The notes: generated by a model not told the origin, from the letters alone. DNA of 64,000 nucleotides from Streptomyces kurssanovii (GCF_014649695.1 NZ_BMTN01000002.1:1-64000), one strand, 5' to 3'. Shown: positions 35,216 to 44,745, numbered from the stretch's first letter. Numbers and translations: made by a program.

Positions 35216-35491
35216 GTGAGAAGCGAGAACACCCCCTTCGAGGGCGGCCCCCTGGACGGGCGCGTGCTCCCCGTCCTGGTCGGCCCCACCGGCCACCCCC
35301 CGAAGTGGTACAAGGTCCCCGTACCGAACGACGACGGCTCCCCGCCCACCGTCCACGCGTACCGCCGCGTCCCCTCCGGCTACACGAAACGCCTCGGGAT
35401 CCAGCGTGGCTGGAAGTACGAGTACGCGCCCGGTGGCGTGGAGCGGCGCGAGATCAGGTGGCCCTGGTCGAAGCCGGGGGGCCCGGTCTAG
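35216..35491 (+). CDS. conserved small hypothetical protein
   Basis: GTG 35216, 91 residues, just 10 bases after the TetR stop. Basic, with FEGGPLDGRVLPVLVG and VHAYRRVPSGYTKRLG, and a Tyr/Trp-rich C-terminus (GWKYEYAPGGVERREIRWPW). It has no signal peptide or known domain. The good codon bias supports a real gene. Confidence 0.65.
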   Translation: MRSENTPFEGGPLDGRVLPVLVGPTGHPPKWYKVPVPNDDGSPPTVHAYRRVPSGYTKRLGIQRGWKYEYAPGGVERREIRWPWSKPGGPV

Positions 35492-35732
35492 AGCCCCGTA
35501 CGGAGACGCGCCGGGCGCGCGGCCCGGCCGGTCAGCGGATGCTCCGGGACCCGGCCCGGGCCGCGGACCCACGCCGCGCCGTACGGCAAGCAGCCGCGCC
35601 GCACGCAGGTGCATCGCCCCTGCACGGGTGACCTCGTTGCGCCGGGCCGCCCTCCCGCGGTCGCCGTGGCACGGCGTGCGGCGCAGGGTCGACCCGGGCG
35701 GAACGGCCGCCGCCAGGGCCGGAGGTGATCGG

Positions 35733-36551
35733 GTGTCAGGCAGGAACTTACTGCGCGCCGTCTGCGTCGGCGTGCTCGTCGTCGCCGCGACGGCCACGAT
35801 GCTGCCCGCGGCGGCGGACTCCCCGGAGCCCCGGGAAGGCGCCGTCGACACGCTGCTCGGCGATCTCGGTGACACCGTCATGGAGCGGTTCGCCGGCGCG
35901 GAACCCGCCGCAGGACCGCCGCTCCCGCTCGGGGAGCTCACCGCCACGCCCGGCACGGCCGCTGTACTGACCCGGCTGAAGGAGCTGTACCGGCAGGCGG
36001 AGGCGGCCGGTGACACCTATCGGAGCACCGAGACCGCGCTGCGGGCCCAGCGCACCGAGACCGCACGGCTGAACACGGCACTCGCCGAGGCACGCGGCGC
36101 GCTCGCGCTGAGCCGCGCCGAGGCGGGCCGGATCGCGCGGGAGCAGTACCAGGGCACGTCGGAGCTCTCCTCCTACCTGGAGCTGCTGCTCGCCCGCGAC
36201 CCGCAGCGCGCCCTGGACCAAGGGCATCTCATCGAACGCGCGGCCTCCGGCCGCCTGGCGTCCATGGCAAGGCTGGAGGCCGGCGAGAAACGGTCCCGGG
36301 AGCTGGCCGCCGCCGCGCGCAGGGCCCTGGACCGGGAACTGGTGCTCGCCGCCCGGAAGAAGCACGCGCGCGACTCGGCCACGGCCCGGCTGCGGTCCGC
36401 CGAAGGGCTGCTCGCCTCGCTGCCGACGGAGCAGCTCACCGCCCTCGTCACGGCCCCGGGCGGGGCGCCGACCCCGCCCGGGGCCGTGACGGACGGCATC
36501 CCGGACGAGGCGAACGACGGCGGTCAGGCTCCGGACACCGACGCCAGGTAG
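35733..36551 (+). CDS. secreted coiled-coil protein
   Basis: GTG 35733 follows a strong GGAGGTGAT. The 272-residue protein has a signal peptide (LLRAVCVGVLVVAATATMLPAAA) and then a long coiled coil (residues ~85-235, rich in Ala/Glu/Arg/Leu heptads), like the N-terminal regulatory coil of PcsB/RipA/NlpC-type wall hydrolases. The hydrolase domain itself is absent; the tail is Pro/Gly-rich. It could be a regulator of wall hydrolases. Its 3' end overlaps the convergent flavoprotein gene by 28 bases. 35492-35732 holds no other gene. Confidence 0.75.
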   Translation: MSGRNLLRAVCVGVLVVAATATMLPAAADSPEPREGAVDTLLGDLGDTVMERFAGAEPAAGPPLPLGELTATPGTAAVLTRLKELYRQAEAAGDTYRSTETALRAQRTETARLNTALAEARGALALSRAEAGRIAREQYQGTSELSSYLELLLARDPQRALDQGHLIERAASGRLASMARLEAGEKRSRELAAAARRALDRELVLAARKKHARDSATARLRSAEGLLASLPTEQLTALVTAPGGAPTPPGAVTDGIPDEANDGGQAPDTDAR

Positions 36552-37759
36552 GCCTCGGCCTTCTCCGGCTCGTAGAAGAAGTTCTCGAAGTCCGCCGGGT
36601 CGTTGAAGCCGTTGGCGAACCGGTCGGCGACCGGCTGGAGAACGCCGCCCGCGCCGATCAGGTTGAGAACGTGCTCCGGCGGGACGCCCAGCATCGCGTT
36701 GGTCCACTTGGTGACGTGCTGCGCCGTGTCCCAGTAGCGGTCGAAGGTGCCCTGCATCCACTGCTCGTCGAACGGCCGGTCGCCGTGCTCGGTGATCGAC
36801 GCGAGGTAGGAGGCGGCGCACTTGGACGCGGAGTTGGAGCCCTGGCCGGTGATCGGGTCGTTCGCCACGACGACGTCCGCGACGCCGAGCACGAGCCCGC
36901 CGCCGGGCAGCCGGCCGATGGGGTTGCGGACGGTCGGGGCGTACCGGCCGGCGAGAGTGCCGCCCGCGTCGGTCAGCTCGACCTTGGTGGCCCGCGCGTA
37001 CTCCCAGGGCGTGAACTTCTCCATGAGCTCGAGCGTCAGGGCCAGGTGCTCCGACGGGTCCTTGACGCCCTGGAAGACGTCCAGCGGTCCGCCGGGGACG
37101 CCCTCCCAGAAGAGGATGTCGGCCCGCCCGGAGGTGGTGAACGTCGGCATGACGAACAGCTCGCCGACACCGGGGACCAGGCTGCAGCGGACCGCGTCGT
37201 AGTCGGGGTGCTCGGGGCGCGGGCCGAGACCGTGGACGTACGCCACGGCGAGCGCGCGCTGCGGCTCCGAGTACGGGGAGCGGGAGGCGTCACGGCCGAA
37301 CATGGAGACCAGTTCGCCCTTGCCGGCCGACACCAGCACCAGGTCGTAGGTGCGGGAGAAGTAGTCGAGGTCGGAGACGGCGGCGCCGTGGATGACGAGC
37401 TGCCCGCCGCGCTGGGCGAACGTCTCCATCCAACCGGCCATCTTCACGCGCTGGTCCACCGACTGCGCGTAGCCGTCGAGCTTGCCGACCCAGTCGACCG
37501 CGCGGCTCGCGTCGGGCGCGGCGACCGAGACGCCGAGACCCTCGATCTTCGGGGCCTGCGACTCCCAGAAGTTGATGCCGAGGTCGCGCTCGTGCTCGAG
37601 GGCGGTGTGGAACATGCACTGGGTGGACATGACCCGGCCGGACCGGATCTCGTCCGCCGTGCGGTTCGACATCAGGGTGACCTCGTAGCCCTTGGACTGG
37701 AGGCCGAGGGCGAGCTGGAGGCCGGACTGACCGGCACCGACTATGAGTATCTTCCGCAT
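36524..37759 (-). CDS. StyA/indole-monooxygenase-like FAD monooxygenase
   Basis: 411 residues with an FAD-binding GxGxxG in KILIVGAGQSGLQLALGL and a second FAD contact in GLVLGVADVVVANDPITGQGSN. The middle GDAS-like region and the FENFFYEPEKAEAYL end fit the styrene/indole monooxygenase (StyA) group, which epoxidises or hydroxylates aromatics using reduced FAD supplied by a separate reductase. No StyB-like reductase is nearby. It directly follows the conservon cvnD gene on the same strand, as monooxygenases or P450s do in several Streptomyces conservons. Confidence 0.88.
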   Translation of the reverse strand: MRKILIVGAGQSGLQLALGLQSKGYEVTLMSNRTADEIRSGRVMSTQCMFHTALEHERDLGINFWESQAPKIEGLGVSVAAPDASRAVDWVGKLDGYAQSVDQRVKMAGWMETFAQRGGQLVIHGAAVSDLDYFSRTYDLVLVSAGKGELVSMFGRDASRSPYSEPQRALAVAYVHGLGPRPEHPDYDAVRCSLVPGVGELFVMPTFTTSGRADILFWEGVPGGPLDVFQGVKDPSEHLALTLELMEKFTPWEYARATKVELTDAGGTLAGRYAPTVRNPIGRLPGGGLVLGVADVVVANDPITGQGSNSASKCAASYLASITEHGDRPFDEQWMQGTFDRYWDTAQHVTKWTNAMLGVPPEHVLNLIGAGGVLQPVADRFANGFNDPADFENFFYEPEKAEAYLASVSGA

Positions 37760-37797
37760 GGCGGGTTCTCCGTGGTTCTGCGTCGCGGTTCGGGAGG

Positions 37798-38469
37798 CTA
37801 TTCGGGGGTGGCGTCGAGGGCGTGGGCGACCAGCGCCAGCAGCGACTCGATCACCGTGATCCGGTTACGGGCGTCCATGATCACAACCGGTACGTGCGGC
37901 GGCACCGTCAGGGCCTCCCGTACATCCGCCACCTCGTACGCGGTCGTTCCCTCGAAGTGATTGACGGCCACGATGTACGGCAGCCCGCAGCTCTCGAAGT
38001 AGTCGAGGGCCGGGAAGCAGTCGGGCAGCCGCCGGGTGTCGGCGAGCACGATCGCGCCGATCGCCCCGCGCACCAGGTCGTCCCACATGAACCAGAATCG
38101 CTGCTGGCCGGGCGTGCCGAAGACGTACAGCACCAGGTCGTCGTCGAGCGTGATCCGGCCGAAGTCCATGGCCACCGTCGTGGTGACCTTGTCGGGCGTG
38201 GCGGTGAGGTCGTCGGTCTCCTCGCTCGCCCGGGTCATCAGCGCCTCCGTCTGGAGCGGCGTGATCTCCGAGACGGACCCGACGAACGTCGTCTTGCCGA
38301 CGCCGAAACCGCCCGCGACGACGATCTTCGTCGCGGTAGGCGCACGGGTGGTGTCCAACTGCCAGGCCTGCACGGCCTCTTCGGTACGGGCCTCGGGCGC
38401 CGCACCGGGAGACATGTCGAGGGGCGCGGCGTCGGGCCGTGCGAGCGTGTCAGAGGCGGCGGAGTCCAC
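37798..38469 (-). CDS. cvnD: conservon CvnD, Ras-like GTPase
   Basis: 223 residues. G1 is GGFGVGKTTFVGS, the switch/G3 region is YVFGTPGQQRFWFMW, and the G4 region is VAVNHFEG instead of classic NKxD, as is normal in this MglA-like family. About 40 N-terminal residues are disordered. CvnD is the GTPase switch of the membrane-associated conservon complex; its start overlaps the end of cvnC by 20 bases. Confidence 0.93.
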   Translation of the reverse strand: MDSAASDTLARPDAAPLDMSPGAAPEARTEEAVQAWQLDTTRAPTATKIVVAGGFGVGKTTFVGSVSEITPLQTEALMTRASEETDDLTATPDKVTTTVAMDFGRITLDDDLVLYVFGTPGQQRFWFMWDDLVRGAIGAIVLADTRRLPDCFPALDYFESCGLPYIVAVNHFEGTTAYEVADVREALTVPPHVPVVIMDARNRITVIESLLALVAHALDATPE

Positions 38470-38851
38470 TCAGCACCCTTTCCAGCAGTGCGCGGTCGGG
38501 CTGGCCGGTGCCGTGACCGGTCCCGTACACACGGATCTTTCCCTGGTCCGCCAGGTCGCTGAGCAGGACCCGGACGACACCGAGCGGCATCTTGAGCAGC
38601 GCCGATATCTCGGCGACGGTACGCATACGGCGGCACAGTTCGACGATCGCCCGCAGCTCGGGCATCACCCGGGACGCGAGGGTGCCGCCGGGCAGTTCCC
38701 TGCGCTCGGGCGGCGCCTCGAGCGCGGCGACGAACGTCTCGACGAGCAGCACGTGCCCGAAGCGGGTACGGCCGCCGGTCAGGGAGTACGGGCGGACCCG
38801 GGCGGGACGTTTGCCGTCACCGCGCACGGGAAGTCGGGGGCCGGTCATCAC
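38450..38851 (-). CDS. cvnC: conservon CvnC, DUF742 protein
   Basis: 133 residues with RPYSLTGGRTR at the start and a winged-helix-like segment ELCRRMRTVAEISALLKMPLGVVRVLLSDLADQGKIRVY, the DUF742 signature. It overlaps cvnB by four bases. It is thought to link the roadblock protein and GTPase; a DNA-binding function is not shown. Confidence 0.93.
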   Translation of the reverse strand: MMTGPRLPVRGDGKRPARVRPYSLTGGRTRFGHVLLVETFVAALEAPPERRELPGGTLASRVMPELRAIVELCRRMRTVAEISALLKMPLGVVRVLLSDLADQGKIRVYGTGHGTGQPDRALLERVLSGLRRL

Positions 38852-39330
38852 AGACCACTCTCCATCGATTTGCGCAGTTCACTGCGGACTTCGGGGGTGA
38901 GTACGTGTCCGGCGCGGCCTACGAACAGCGCCATGTGGTAGGCGACGACGCTCATGTCGCAGTCGGGTGTCGCGTGCACCCCGAGCAGGGAGCCGTCGCT
39001 GATCGACATGACGAAGAGGCTGCCCTCCTCCATGGCGACCATCGTCTGCTTGACGCCTCCGCCGTCCATCAGGCCGGCGGCCCCGACGGTGAGACTGCCG
39101 ATGCCGGAAACGATCGTGGCGAGGTCCGCGCTGGAGCCCTTCGGGCCCTCGCGCGGGGCTACGGCGGCCGGGGCTGCGTTCTGCTCCGCATCGGAGGAGA
39201 GCAGCAGCAGGCCGTCGGACGAGACGACGGCGACGGAGCGCACCCCTGGCACCTCCTCCACCAGATTGCCCAGCAACCATTGAAGGTTGCGGGCCTCGCT
39301 GCTCAGGCCGAACGTGCCGGTCGCAGTCAA
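38848..39330 (-). CDS. cvnB: conservon CvnB, roadblock/LC7 protein
   Basis: 160 residues; the start at 39330 (probably TTG) overlaps the cvnA stop. LQWLLGNLVEEVPGVRSVAVVSSDGLLLLSS and the later LFVMSISDGSLLGVHATPDCDMSVVAYHMALFV are typical roadblock/LC7 strands. These proteins regulate the partner GTPase (CvnD), often as activating or tethering subunits. Confidence 0.93.
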   Translation of the reverse strand: MTATGTFGLSSEARNLQWLLGNLVEEVPGVRSVAVVSSDGLLLLSSDAEQNAAPAAVAPREGPKGSSADLATIVSGIGSLTVGAAGLMDGGGVKQTMVAMEEGSLFVMSISDGSLLGVHATPDCDMSVVAYHMALFVGRAGHVLTPEVRSELRKSMESGL

Positions 39331-42300
39331 CTGCGTGCCTCCTCGACTGTGTCCCCCGTCTCCGCTTCGGTCTCCCGCCGGCCCGCCCGGTCCTGGTCCG
39401 TCCGTTCCTGGTCCGTCCGGTGTGCCGGGTCCGCCGGTTCCGTCTGTGCTGTGGCCTCCGCGAGCTCGGCCTCCGCGTCCCGGCGGCCGTCCTTGGCGCC
39501 CTGGTGGAAGCCGCCGAGCCGGCGGCGCAGAGCCTCCGCGTCGACGCTCCCGGTGCGCCCGGAGGGGGCGGCCGCGGGCTGGACGGACTTCGGGGTGCGC
39601 TTGGGCAGGCCCTTGTCCGTGACCCGGTCCCAGGCGGCGGGAGCCTGCGGCGTGCTTCCCGCGGGCTCCGCCTGCTGTTCCGGCTCCGGCCCGGGCTCGG
39701 GCTCGGGCTGCGTCGGCAGCCGCATGGTGAACGTCTCCTGGTCGACACCGGTGGTCACCGGGTCACCGTCGGCCGTCCGCTCGTGTGTCTCCGGCTCCGC
39801 GGCGGCGGCGAGGATCGCCCGCTCCGCGGCCTCGACGAACGGATCTGGCTCGAGCCGCTGCTCGGCCTGCGGGTCGGGGCCCTGGCCGTACGCGTGGCCG
39901 TGCTCATGTCCTTGCGGGAGGCCGTCGCCGCCGTGCTGGCTGCCCACGTGGTCCTGCGCGAGGCCGTCGCCGGGGCCGGCCGGGCCGTCGTCGAGCACAT
40001 CGGCGCTGTCGAACCCGGCGAGAACGCCGGTGTCCGGCCACGTGGCGCCGGCGGGTGCGGCCGGTGCCGTCTGTCCGGCCGGTGCCGCGGCTTCGGCCGG
40101 TGCGGCCTCGTCGGTCGGCGCGGTCGCATCGGCCGCTGCGGCCAGTTCTGTCGGTGCGGCCGGCGCCGCGTGTGCGGCCGGCTCGGCCGGTACGGCCGTG
40201 GCGCCGGCCTCCGTCGCCGCAGGCGCGGTCGCATCAGCCGGCTCGGCGGGTACCGCCGTGGCGGCAGCCTCCGTCGCCGCAGGCGGCGTTGCATCGGCCG
40301 GTGCGGCAGGCCCGGTCGCCACTGCCGGTGCGGCTGGTGCCGCCGGTGCGACCGTGGCGGCAGCCTCGGCCGGTGCCGCGGGCTCGGCCGCGTCCGCCTC
40401 GTGGACGGGCGCGCCGTATTCGAGCGGCTCCGCTCCGCCGGACGAGGCGTCCTCGGGGCCGTCCGCGTCCGCCCGGTCCGTGTCCTGCCGTCGCGGGCTC
40501 TTGGGCAGGGCGTTCGAGTTCGCCTCCGCCACCGAGCCGGGGAGGTTCACCGCCGGCGCGGCCCCCGGCACCGGTACCTGGCGCCCCGCCGTCGCGGGCG
40601 GTCCCGTCGGAAGCAGCGCCTGGGGCACGACGACCACGGCCGTGATCCCGCCCTGCTTGTGCTCGCGGAGCTGGATCCGCACCCCGTGGCGTGCCGCGAG
40701 CAGCGCGGCCACCCGCAGTCCGAGGCCCTCACCCTCACGGCCGGCCGGGGGCTCGGTCTCGTACGACTCGGGGTCCTCGAGCCGGGCGTTGACCTCGGCG
40801 ATACGGCTCGCGGTCATACCGATGCCCGCGTCCTGCACGGAGAGCATCACCTCACCGCTCTCCAGCAGCCAGCCCGAGAGTTCCACCTGGGCGTCCGGCG
40901 GCGAGAACGAGGTGGCGTTCTCGAGGAGTTCGGCGACCAGGTGGCTGAGGTCGTCCGCGGCGAAGCCGACGACCTGGGCGTGCGGCGGGAGGGACTGGAT
41001 GACCACCCGCTCGTAGCGCTCGATCTCGCTGACCGCGGCGCGCATCACGTCGACGAGCGGAACAGGGCCGACATGGCCGTGTCCGTGGTCGGTGCCGGCG
41101 AGGACCAGCAGGTTCTCGCTGTGCCTGCGCATGACGGTGGCCATGTGGTCGAGCTTGAAGAGCGTGGCGAGGCGCTCCGGGTCCTGCTCGCGTTCCTCCA
41201 GCTTCTCGATGACGCCGAGCTGGCGCTCCACGAGTCCGAGGGTGCGCAGCGAGAGGTTCACGAAGGTGTGGTGGACGGTGTGGCGCAGGCGGTCCAGTTC
41301 GCGGGCCGTCTCCTCGGTGCGCTGCCGCAGTTCCGCACGCGCCTCGGTCAGCTCGGCCTCGAGGGCGGCGCGCGAGCCGAGGAGTTCGCCCTGGTCGGCG
41401 TCCAGCTGCGCGGCTCGTGTCCCGAGGTCGCGGAGCTTGCCGTGGAGGGTGTTGAGGGACCGTACGACCTGGGCGAACTCGTCGTTGCGGCCGGTGAAGC
41501 GGACCGGTTCCGCGGTCTGCGGGACCGGGGCGTCGGCGAGCCTGGCGGCGCCGATCCGCAGGACGGCGAGCGGGCGGGTGAGCGTGCGGGACACCGCGGC
41601 GAGCACACCGACGGTGACGACGACCAGTCCGCCGAGGAGGGCGATCCGGATCTCGAGAGCGGTCAGGTCGTCGTCGCGCAGCTGCTCGAACCGTTCGGTC
41701 CGCTCGGTGGCGAGGGAGGACTCCGCGCCGCGCATCTGCTCGATCCGGGCGGTGAGCGCGGCCTCCAGCTCGACGGGGTCCGTGCCGCGTTCCGCGTCGG
41801 AGAGCCTGGGCTGGTCGGTCAGGCGGTTCAGGTAGGTCTCGGCCGTCTTGACCTCGGGCCCGGTGACGGTGGCGGCGAACTTGTCCCGGGCGGCCGGTCC
41901 GGCGGCCTGGTCGAAGTCGGCGAGGGCGGCCAGTTCGCGTACCCGTGCCTGCTGTGCGGCGGCGGTGAGGGCGTTGCGGGTACGGGCGTCGGCGCCGGTG
42001 TCCTCGCCGGCGCTCTCCACGGGGAGCCCGGTCACGGGGTCGTAGGAGAGGACCGGGTCGGGCTGGGGGACGGCGAGCGCGGCGAGCAGCAGCCCCCGGG
42101 CGGCGGAGGCCTGTTCGACGGCGAGGCCGAGCTGGGCCGGGGCCCTGGTGGCGTCCGCGGCGCGGGGCGGCGTCCGGTCGGCGAGCTCGCCGGCCAGGGC
42201 GTGCAGTGCGGAGATGACCGCGGTGTAGGCCTGGTGGGTCTCCATCGCGGTGCCCTCGCCGGACAGCGCGGTGCGGCGTACCGAGGGCACGGACGCGAGC

Positions 42301-42821
42301 GAGCGGCGCAGCTCCGCACGGTCGGTGGCCAGGGCGTCGCGCATCTCGTCGAGCTGCCGGTCGACGCGGTTGCCGAGGCTGTCGGAGACCTTACGGCGGT
42401 CCTTCTTGTCGCCCTCCTGCTCCTCCCCGCCGGCCGCGATGTACGCGGTGAGCTCGTCGCGTTCGTCGGCGAGCGAATGGGCGAGGGTGACGGCCTGCCG
42501 GTCGAGCTCGGCCAGGGTGACCAGCCGTTGGGACTCGGTCAGGTCGCCGGAGGCGGCGAGGATGCCGGGAGTGCCCGCGGCGACGACGACGAGGCCGGCG
42601 ACGGCGACACCGGCGACCAGCCGGTTGCGTACCCGTCGGGAGCGGCCTGCCGGTGCCTGCGGGGTCGCGGCCTGTCCGGCTGCGTCCTGCGCGGCTGTGT
42701 CCTGGGCACGGGGCGCGGGGATCTGCTGGGGAGGGACCGGGGCCTGGGGGTCGCCCGGTGCTCCCGTGGACGGGGTTCCAGTGGGCCTGCCGCCGTTGCC
42801 CCGAGGCCGCTTCTTCTGCAC
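39327..42821 (-). CDS. cvnA: conservon CvnA, nitrate-sensor-type histidine kinase
   Basis: I start at GTG 42821 (QKKRPRGNGG); the frame is open further upstream but nothing supports those starts. About 1,164 residues: a Pro/Ala-rich cytoplasmic N-terminus, a first membrane helix (LVAGVAVAGLVVVAAGTPGIL), a large extracellular sensing region, a second helix (LLGGLVVVTVGVLAAV), HAMP-like linker, coiled coil, and an ATPase domain with ENATSFSPPDAQV (N box), DAGIGM (G1) and GEGLGLRVAALLAARHG (G2). The usual phospho-His box is weak, as in other CvnA kinases. The last ~350 residues are an Ala/Pro/Glu-rich low-complexity tail, unusually long. Confidence 0.9.
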   Translation of the reverse strand: MQKKRPRGNGGRPTGTPSTGAPGDPQAPVPPQQIPAPRAQDTAAQDAAGQAATPQAPAGRSRRVRNRLVAGVAVAGLVVVAAGTPGILAASGDLTESQRLVTLAELDRQAVTLAHSLADERDELTAYIAAGGEEQEGDKKDRRKVSDSLGNRVDRQLDEMRDALATDRAELRRSLASVPSVRRTALSGEGTAMETHQAYTAVISALHALAGELADRTPPRAADATRAPAQLGLAVEQASAARGLLLAALAVPQPDPVLSYDPVTGLPVESAGEDTGADARTRNALTAAAQQARVRELAALADFDQAAGPAARDKFAATVTGPEVKTAETYLNRLTDQPRLSDAERGTDPVELEAALTARIEQMRGAESSLATERTERFEQLRDDDLTALEIRIALLGGLVVVTVGVLAAVSRTLTRPLAVLRIGAARLADAPVPQTAEPVRFTGRNDEFAQVVRSLNTLHGKLRDLGTRAAQLDADQGELLGSRAALEAELTEARAELRQRTEETARELDRLRHTVHHTFVNLSLRTLGLVERQLGVIEKLEEREQDPERLATLFKLDHMATVMRRHSENLLVLAGTDHGHGHVGPVPLVDVMRAAVSEIERYERVVIQSLPPHAQVVGFAADDLSHLVAELLENATSFSPPDAQVELSGWLLESGEVMLSVQDAGIGMTASRIAEVNARLEDPESYETEPPAGREGEGLGLRVAALLAARHGVRIQLREHKQGGITAVVVVPQALLPTGPPATAGRQVPVPGAAPAVNLPGSVAEANSNALPKSPRRQDTDRADADGPEDASSGGAEPLEYGAPVHEADAAEPAAPAEAAATVAPAAPAAPAVATGPAAPADATPPAATEAAATAVPAEPADATAPAATEAGATAVPAEPAAHAAPAAPTELAAAADATAPTDEAAPAEAAAPAGQTAPAAPAGATWPDTGVLAGFDSADVLDDGPAGPGDGLAQDHVGSQHGGDGLPQGHEHGHAYGQGPDPQAEQRLEPDPFVEAAERAILAAAAEPETHERTADGDPVTTGVDQETFTMRLPTQPEPEPGPEPEQQAEPAGSTPQAPAAWDRVTDKGLPKRTPKSVQPAAAPSGRTGSVDAEALRRRLGGFHQGAKDGRRDAEAELAEATAQTEPADPAHRTDQERTDQDRAGRRETEAETGDTVEEARS

Positions 42822-43186
42822 CGGTGCTCGCAATCTTGCTTGACTCGTCCACCCATGAAGCAGAGATGACGACCGGTCACGCGCGAAAGCCCCACCCCTG
42901 GTACGGCTTCCGACCATTCCAGTGCCTTTGGGAGGGAGGCGCGCATCGGCCGCTCCGCCACCCGAACGAGTGAACAACACTCGTGAGTTGGCAAACAACT
43001 TCCCGGAGCGGTCCGCCGGGCCGCGCGGAGCCCGTGGGTTGGACCTTCCGGCCCCCCTTTGGCACTATGTGCGCCCGCAGCTTCGCACAGTCGCCCATTC
43101 GGGGCGAAGCACACCGTCTGACCTGCTGGTACGGGCCAAGCGCCGCTCTGCGAGGGCCTTGTGAAGGTCTCATGCAGACTGGGTTC
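42822..43186. other. 365-bp divergent intergenic region
   Basis: Between cvnA and the PP2C-like gene. No gene is seen. Both promoters should lie here; I see no convincing consensus, and no strong inverted repeat other than CTTCGC/GCGAAG-type matches near 43080-43110. Confidence 0.35.
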
Positions 43187-43975
43187 ATGCGCATCGAACT
43201 GGCCACCTCCCCCGGCTCTCCCGAACGCCCCAACGAGGACTGGGTGTCCGTCGCCCTGCCCGCCTCGGGCCAGGGTGGAACCGTCGTGGCGCTCGACGGC
43301 GTGACGCCTCCGAGCGGGGACGCGGGGTGCGCGCACGGTGTGCCGTGGTTCACGGCCCGGCTGGGCGGCTCCCTGGTCGAACTGTCCGGTTCGCGGCGTG
43401 ACCTGACACTTCAGGAGGTGCTCGCCGAGGCAATCCGGCGCACCGCGGACGCCCATCGCGGCACCTGTGACCTTTCTCACGTGCGCACACCCCAGGCGAC
43501 GGTGGTGCTGGCGCGCTGGGGCGGACCGGAGGAGGAGGTCGAGTACCTGGTGCTCTCCGACTCGACGCTGCTGCTCCGGTCGCCCGACGGGACGGTGTCC
43601 GCGGTGCTGGACGACCGGCTGGACCGCCTGCCGCGCGAGGCGCTGCGGACGCATGCCTCCGCGGACGCGCTGCGGAACGCGGAGGGCGGGTTCTTCACGG
43701 CCGCGGCGGACCCGGAGGTGGCCCTGCGCGCGGTGGCGGGCAGCGTTCCACGCGAACGGGTGAGCGCCGTCGTGGCGCTCACCGACGGCGCCTCGCGCTG
43801 GGTGGACATGTTCGGTGCGGGCGACTGGGAGAAGTGCGTGGCGCTGCTGCGCGAGGAGGGTGCGCAGGGCCTGATCGACCGGGTGCGGGAGCTGGAGGCG
43901 CAGGCGGAGGCCCGTACGGCGGTGATCCGGTGGAAGCTCCATGACGACGCGTCCGTGGTCTTCGCCGAACTGTGA
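43187..43975 (+). CDS. PP2C-like phosphatase fold protein
   Basis: ATG 43187 (MRIELATSPGSPERPNEDWV); an ATG 15 bases upstream is an alternative. The 262-residue protein has the opening NEDW (in place of the NED/NQD metal-binding start), VVALDGVTPPSG (DG motif), YLVLSDSTLLLRSPDG, VVALTDGASRWVDMFG (DG motif) and a final DDASVVFAEL. The Asp set of PP2C phosphatases is largely present, so activity is possible. It is likely a Ser/Thr phosphatase or a relative acting on a small molecule. Confidence 0.8.
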   Translation: MRIELATSPGSPERPNEDWVSVALPASGQGGTVVALDGVTPPSGDAGCAHGVPWFTARLGGSLVELSGSRRDLTLQEVLAEAIRRTADAHRGTCDLSHVRTPQATVVLARWGGPEEEVEYLVLSDSTLLLRSPDGTVSAVLDDRLDRLPREALRTHASADALRNAEGGFFTAAADPEVALRAVAGSVPRERVSAVVALTDGASRWVDMFGAGDWEKCVALLREEGAQGLIDRVRELEAQAEARTAVIRWKLHDDASVVFAEL

Positions 43976-44032
43976 CTCCGGGGGGGCTCTCCGCTCCTCC
44001 TGCCTCCGCGGGCCCCTCCGGCTCCGACCGCG

Positions 44033-44515
44033 TCAGCTCTCCGCGCGGGCGTTGAGCTGGTGCAGCAGCCGTGCCAGCTCCGCGACCTCGTGACGGTCCC
44101 AGCCGGCCAGCTTGTTGCGGTACCGGTCACGGCGGGCGTCACGCACATGGCGGAACCGGGCCGTTCCTTCTTCCGTGAGCCGCACGAGGGAGGCGCGGCC
44201 GTCGGCGGGGTCCGGTTCGCGGGTCACCAGGCCCAGTTCCTCGAGGGCCCGCAGCTGCCGGCTCATGGTCGCCTTGCCGACGCCGAAGTAGCCGGCCAGT
44301 TCGGTGGCCCGCTGGGCCCCGGCCTCGTCCAGCCGCACGAGGAGCCCGTAGGCGGCGGGCTCGAGCTCGGGATGGACCTCACGGGCCATTTCACCGGAGG
44401 ACGCCCTGGCGCGGCGCAGAAAAACGGCCAACTCCCTCTCGAGCGCGAGGAATTCCTGGTCCACACCACTTCCGCCGTTCGGGCCCGCTCCACCCGCCGT
44501 ACCGCCTTCGTGCAC
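44033..44515 (-). CDS. MarR family transcriptional regulator
   Basis: I choose GTG 44515 (HEGGTAGGAG), giving 160 residues. The winged helix is LVRLDEAGAQRATELAGYFGVGKATMSRQLRALEELGLVTREPDPADGRASLVRLTEEG, standard for MarR. The upstream divergent gene encodes a GH25 lysozyme, with a direct repeat in between, so that gene is a possible target. Confidence 0.88.
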   Translation of the reverse strand: MHEGGTAGGAGPNGGSGVDQEFLALERELAVFLRRARASSGEMAREVHPELEPAAYGLLVRLDEAGAQRATELAGYFGVGKATMSRQLRALEELGLVTREPDPADGRASLVRLTEEGTARFRHVRDARRDRYRNKLAGWDRHEVAELARLLHQLNARAES

Positions 44516-44662
44516 GTCAGCACCCCTCGCGCGCTTTCCGGGTCGTGAAAGTTTCTTACGGCGGCCGGTATTGCCGCAGCTCCGCCAGTATTTCGCAGGC
44601 GTAGACCAACGGCGTCGCCGAGGCCCCCTTCCTACCGCGGGGTCTACGTGCGTAGCGTCCTT

Positions 44663-44705
44663 CATGGCATGTCCACACCATTCACTCCGCCATGACATGT
44701 CGACA
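44663..44705. promoter_or_regulatory. direct repeat upstream of the lysozyme gene
   Basis: CATGGCATGTCCACA (44663-44677) and CATGACATGTCGACA (44691-44705) are 13/15 identical and spaced 28 bp, close to three helical turns. Each contains a CATGNCATG/ACATGT near-palindrome. This looks like a paired binding site for a dimeric regulator, perhaps the divergent MarR protein. Confidence 0.5.
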
Positions 44706-44745
44706 CGTCGTCAGATCCCCCCACCGAGGCCTTCGGAGGCACGCC

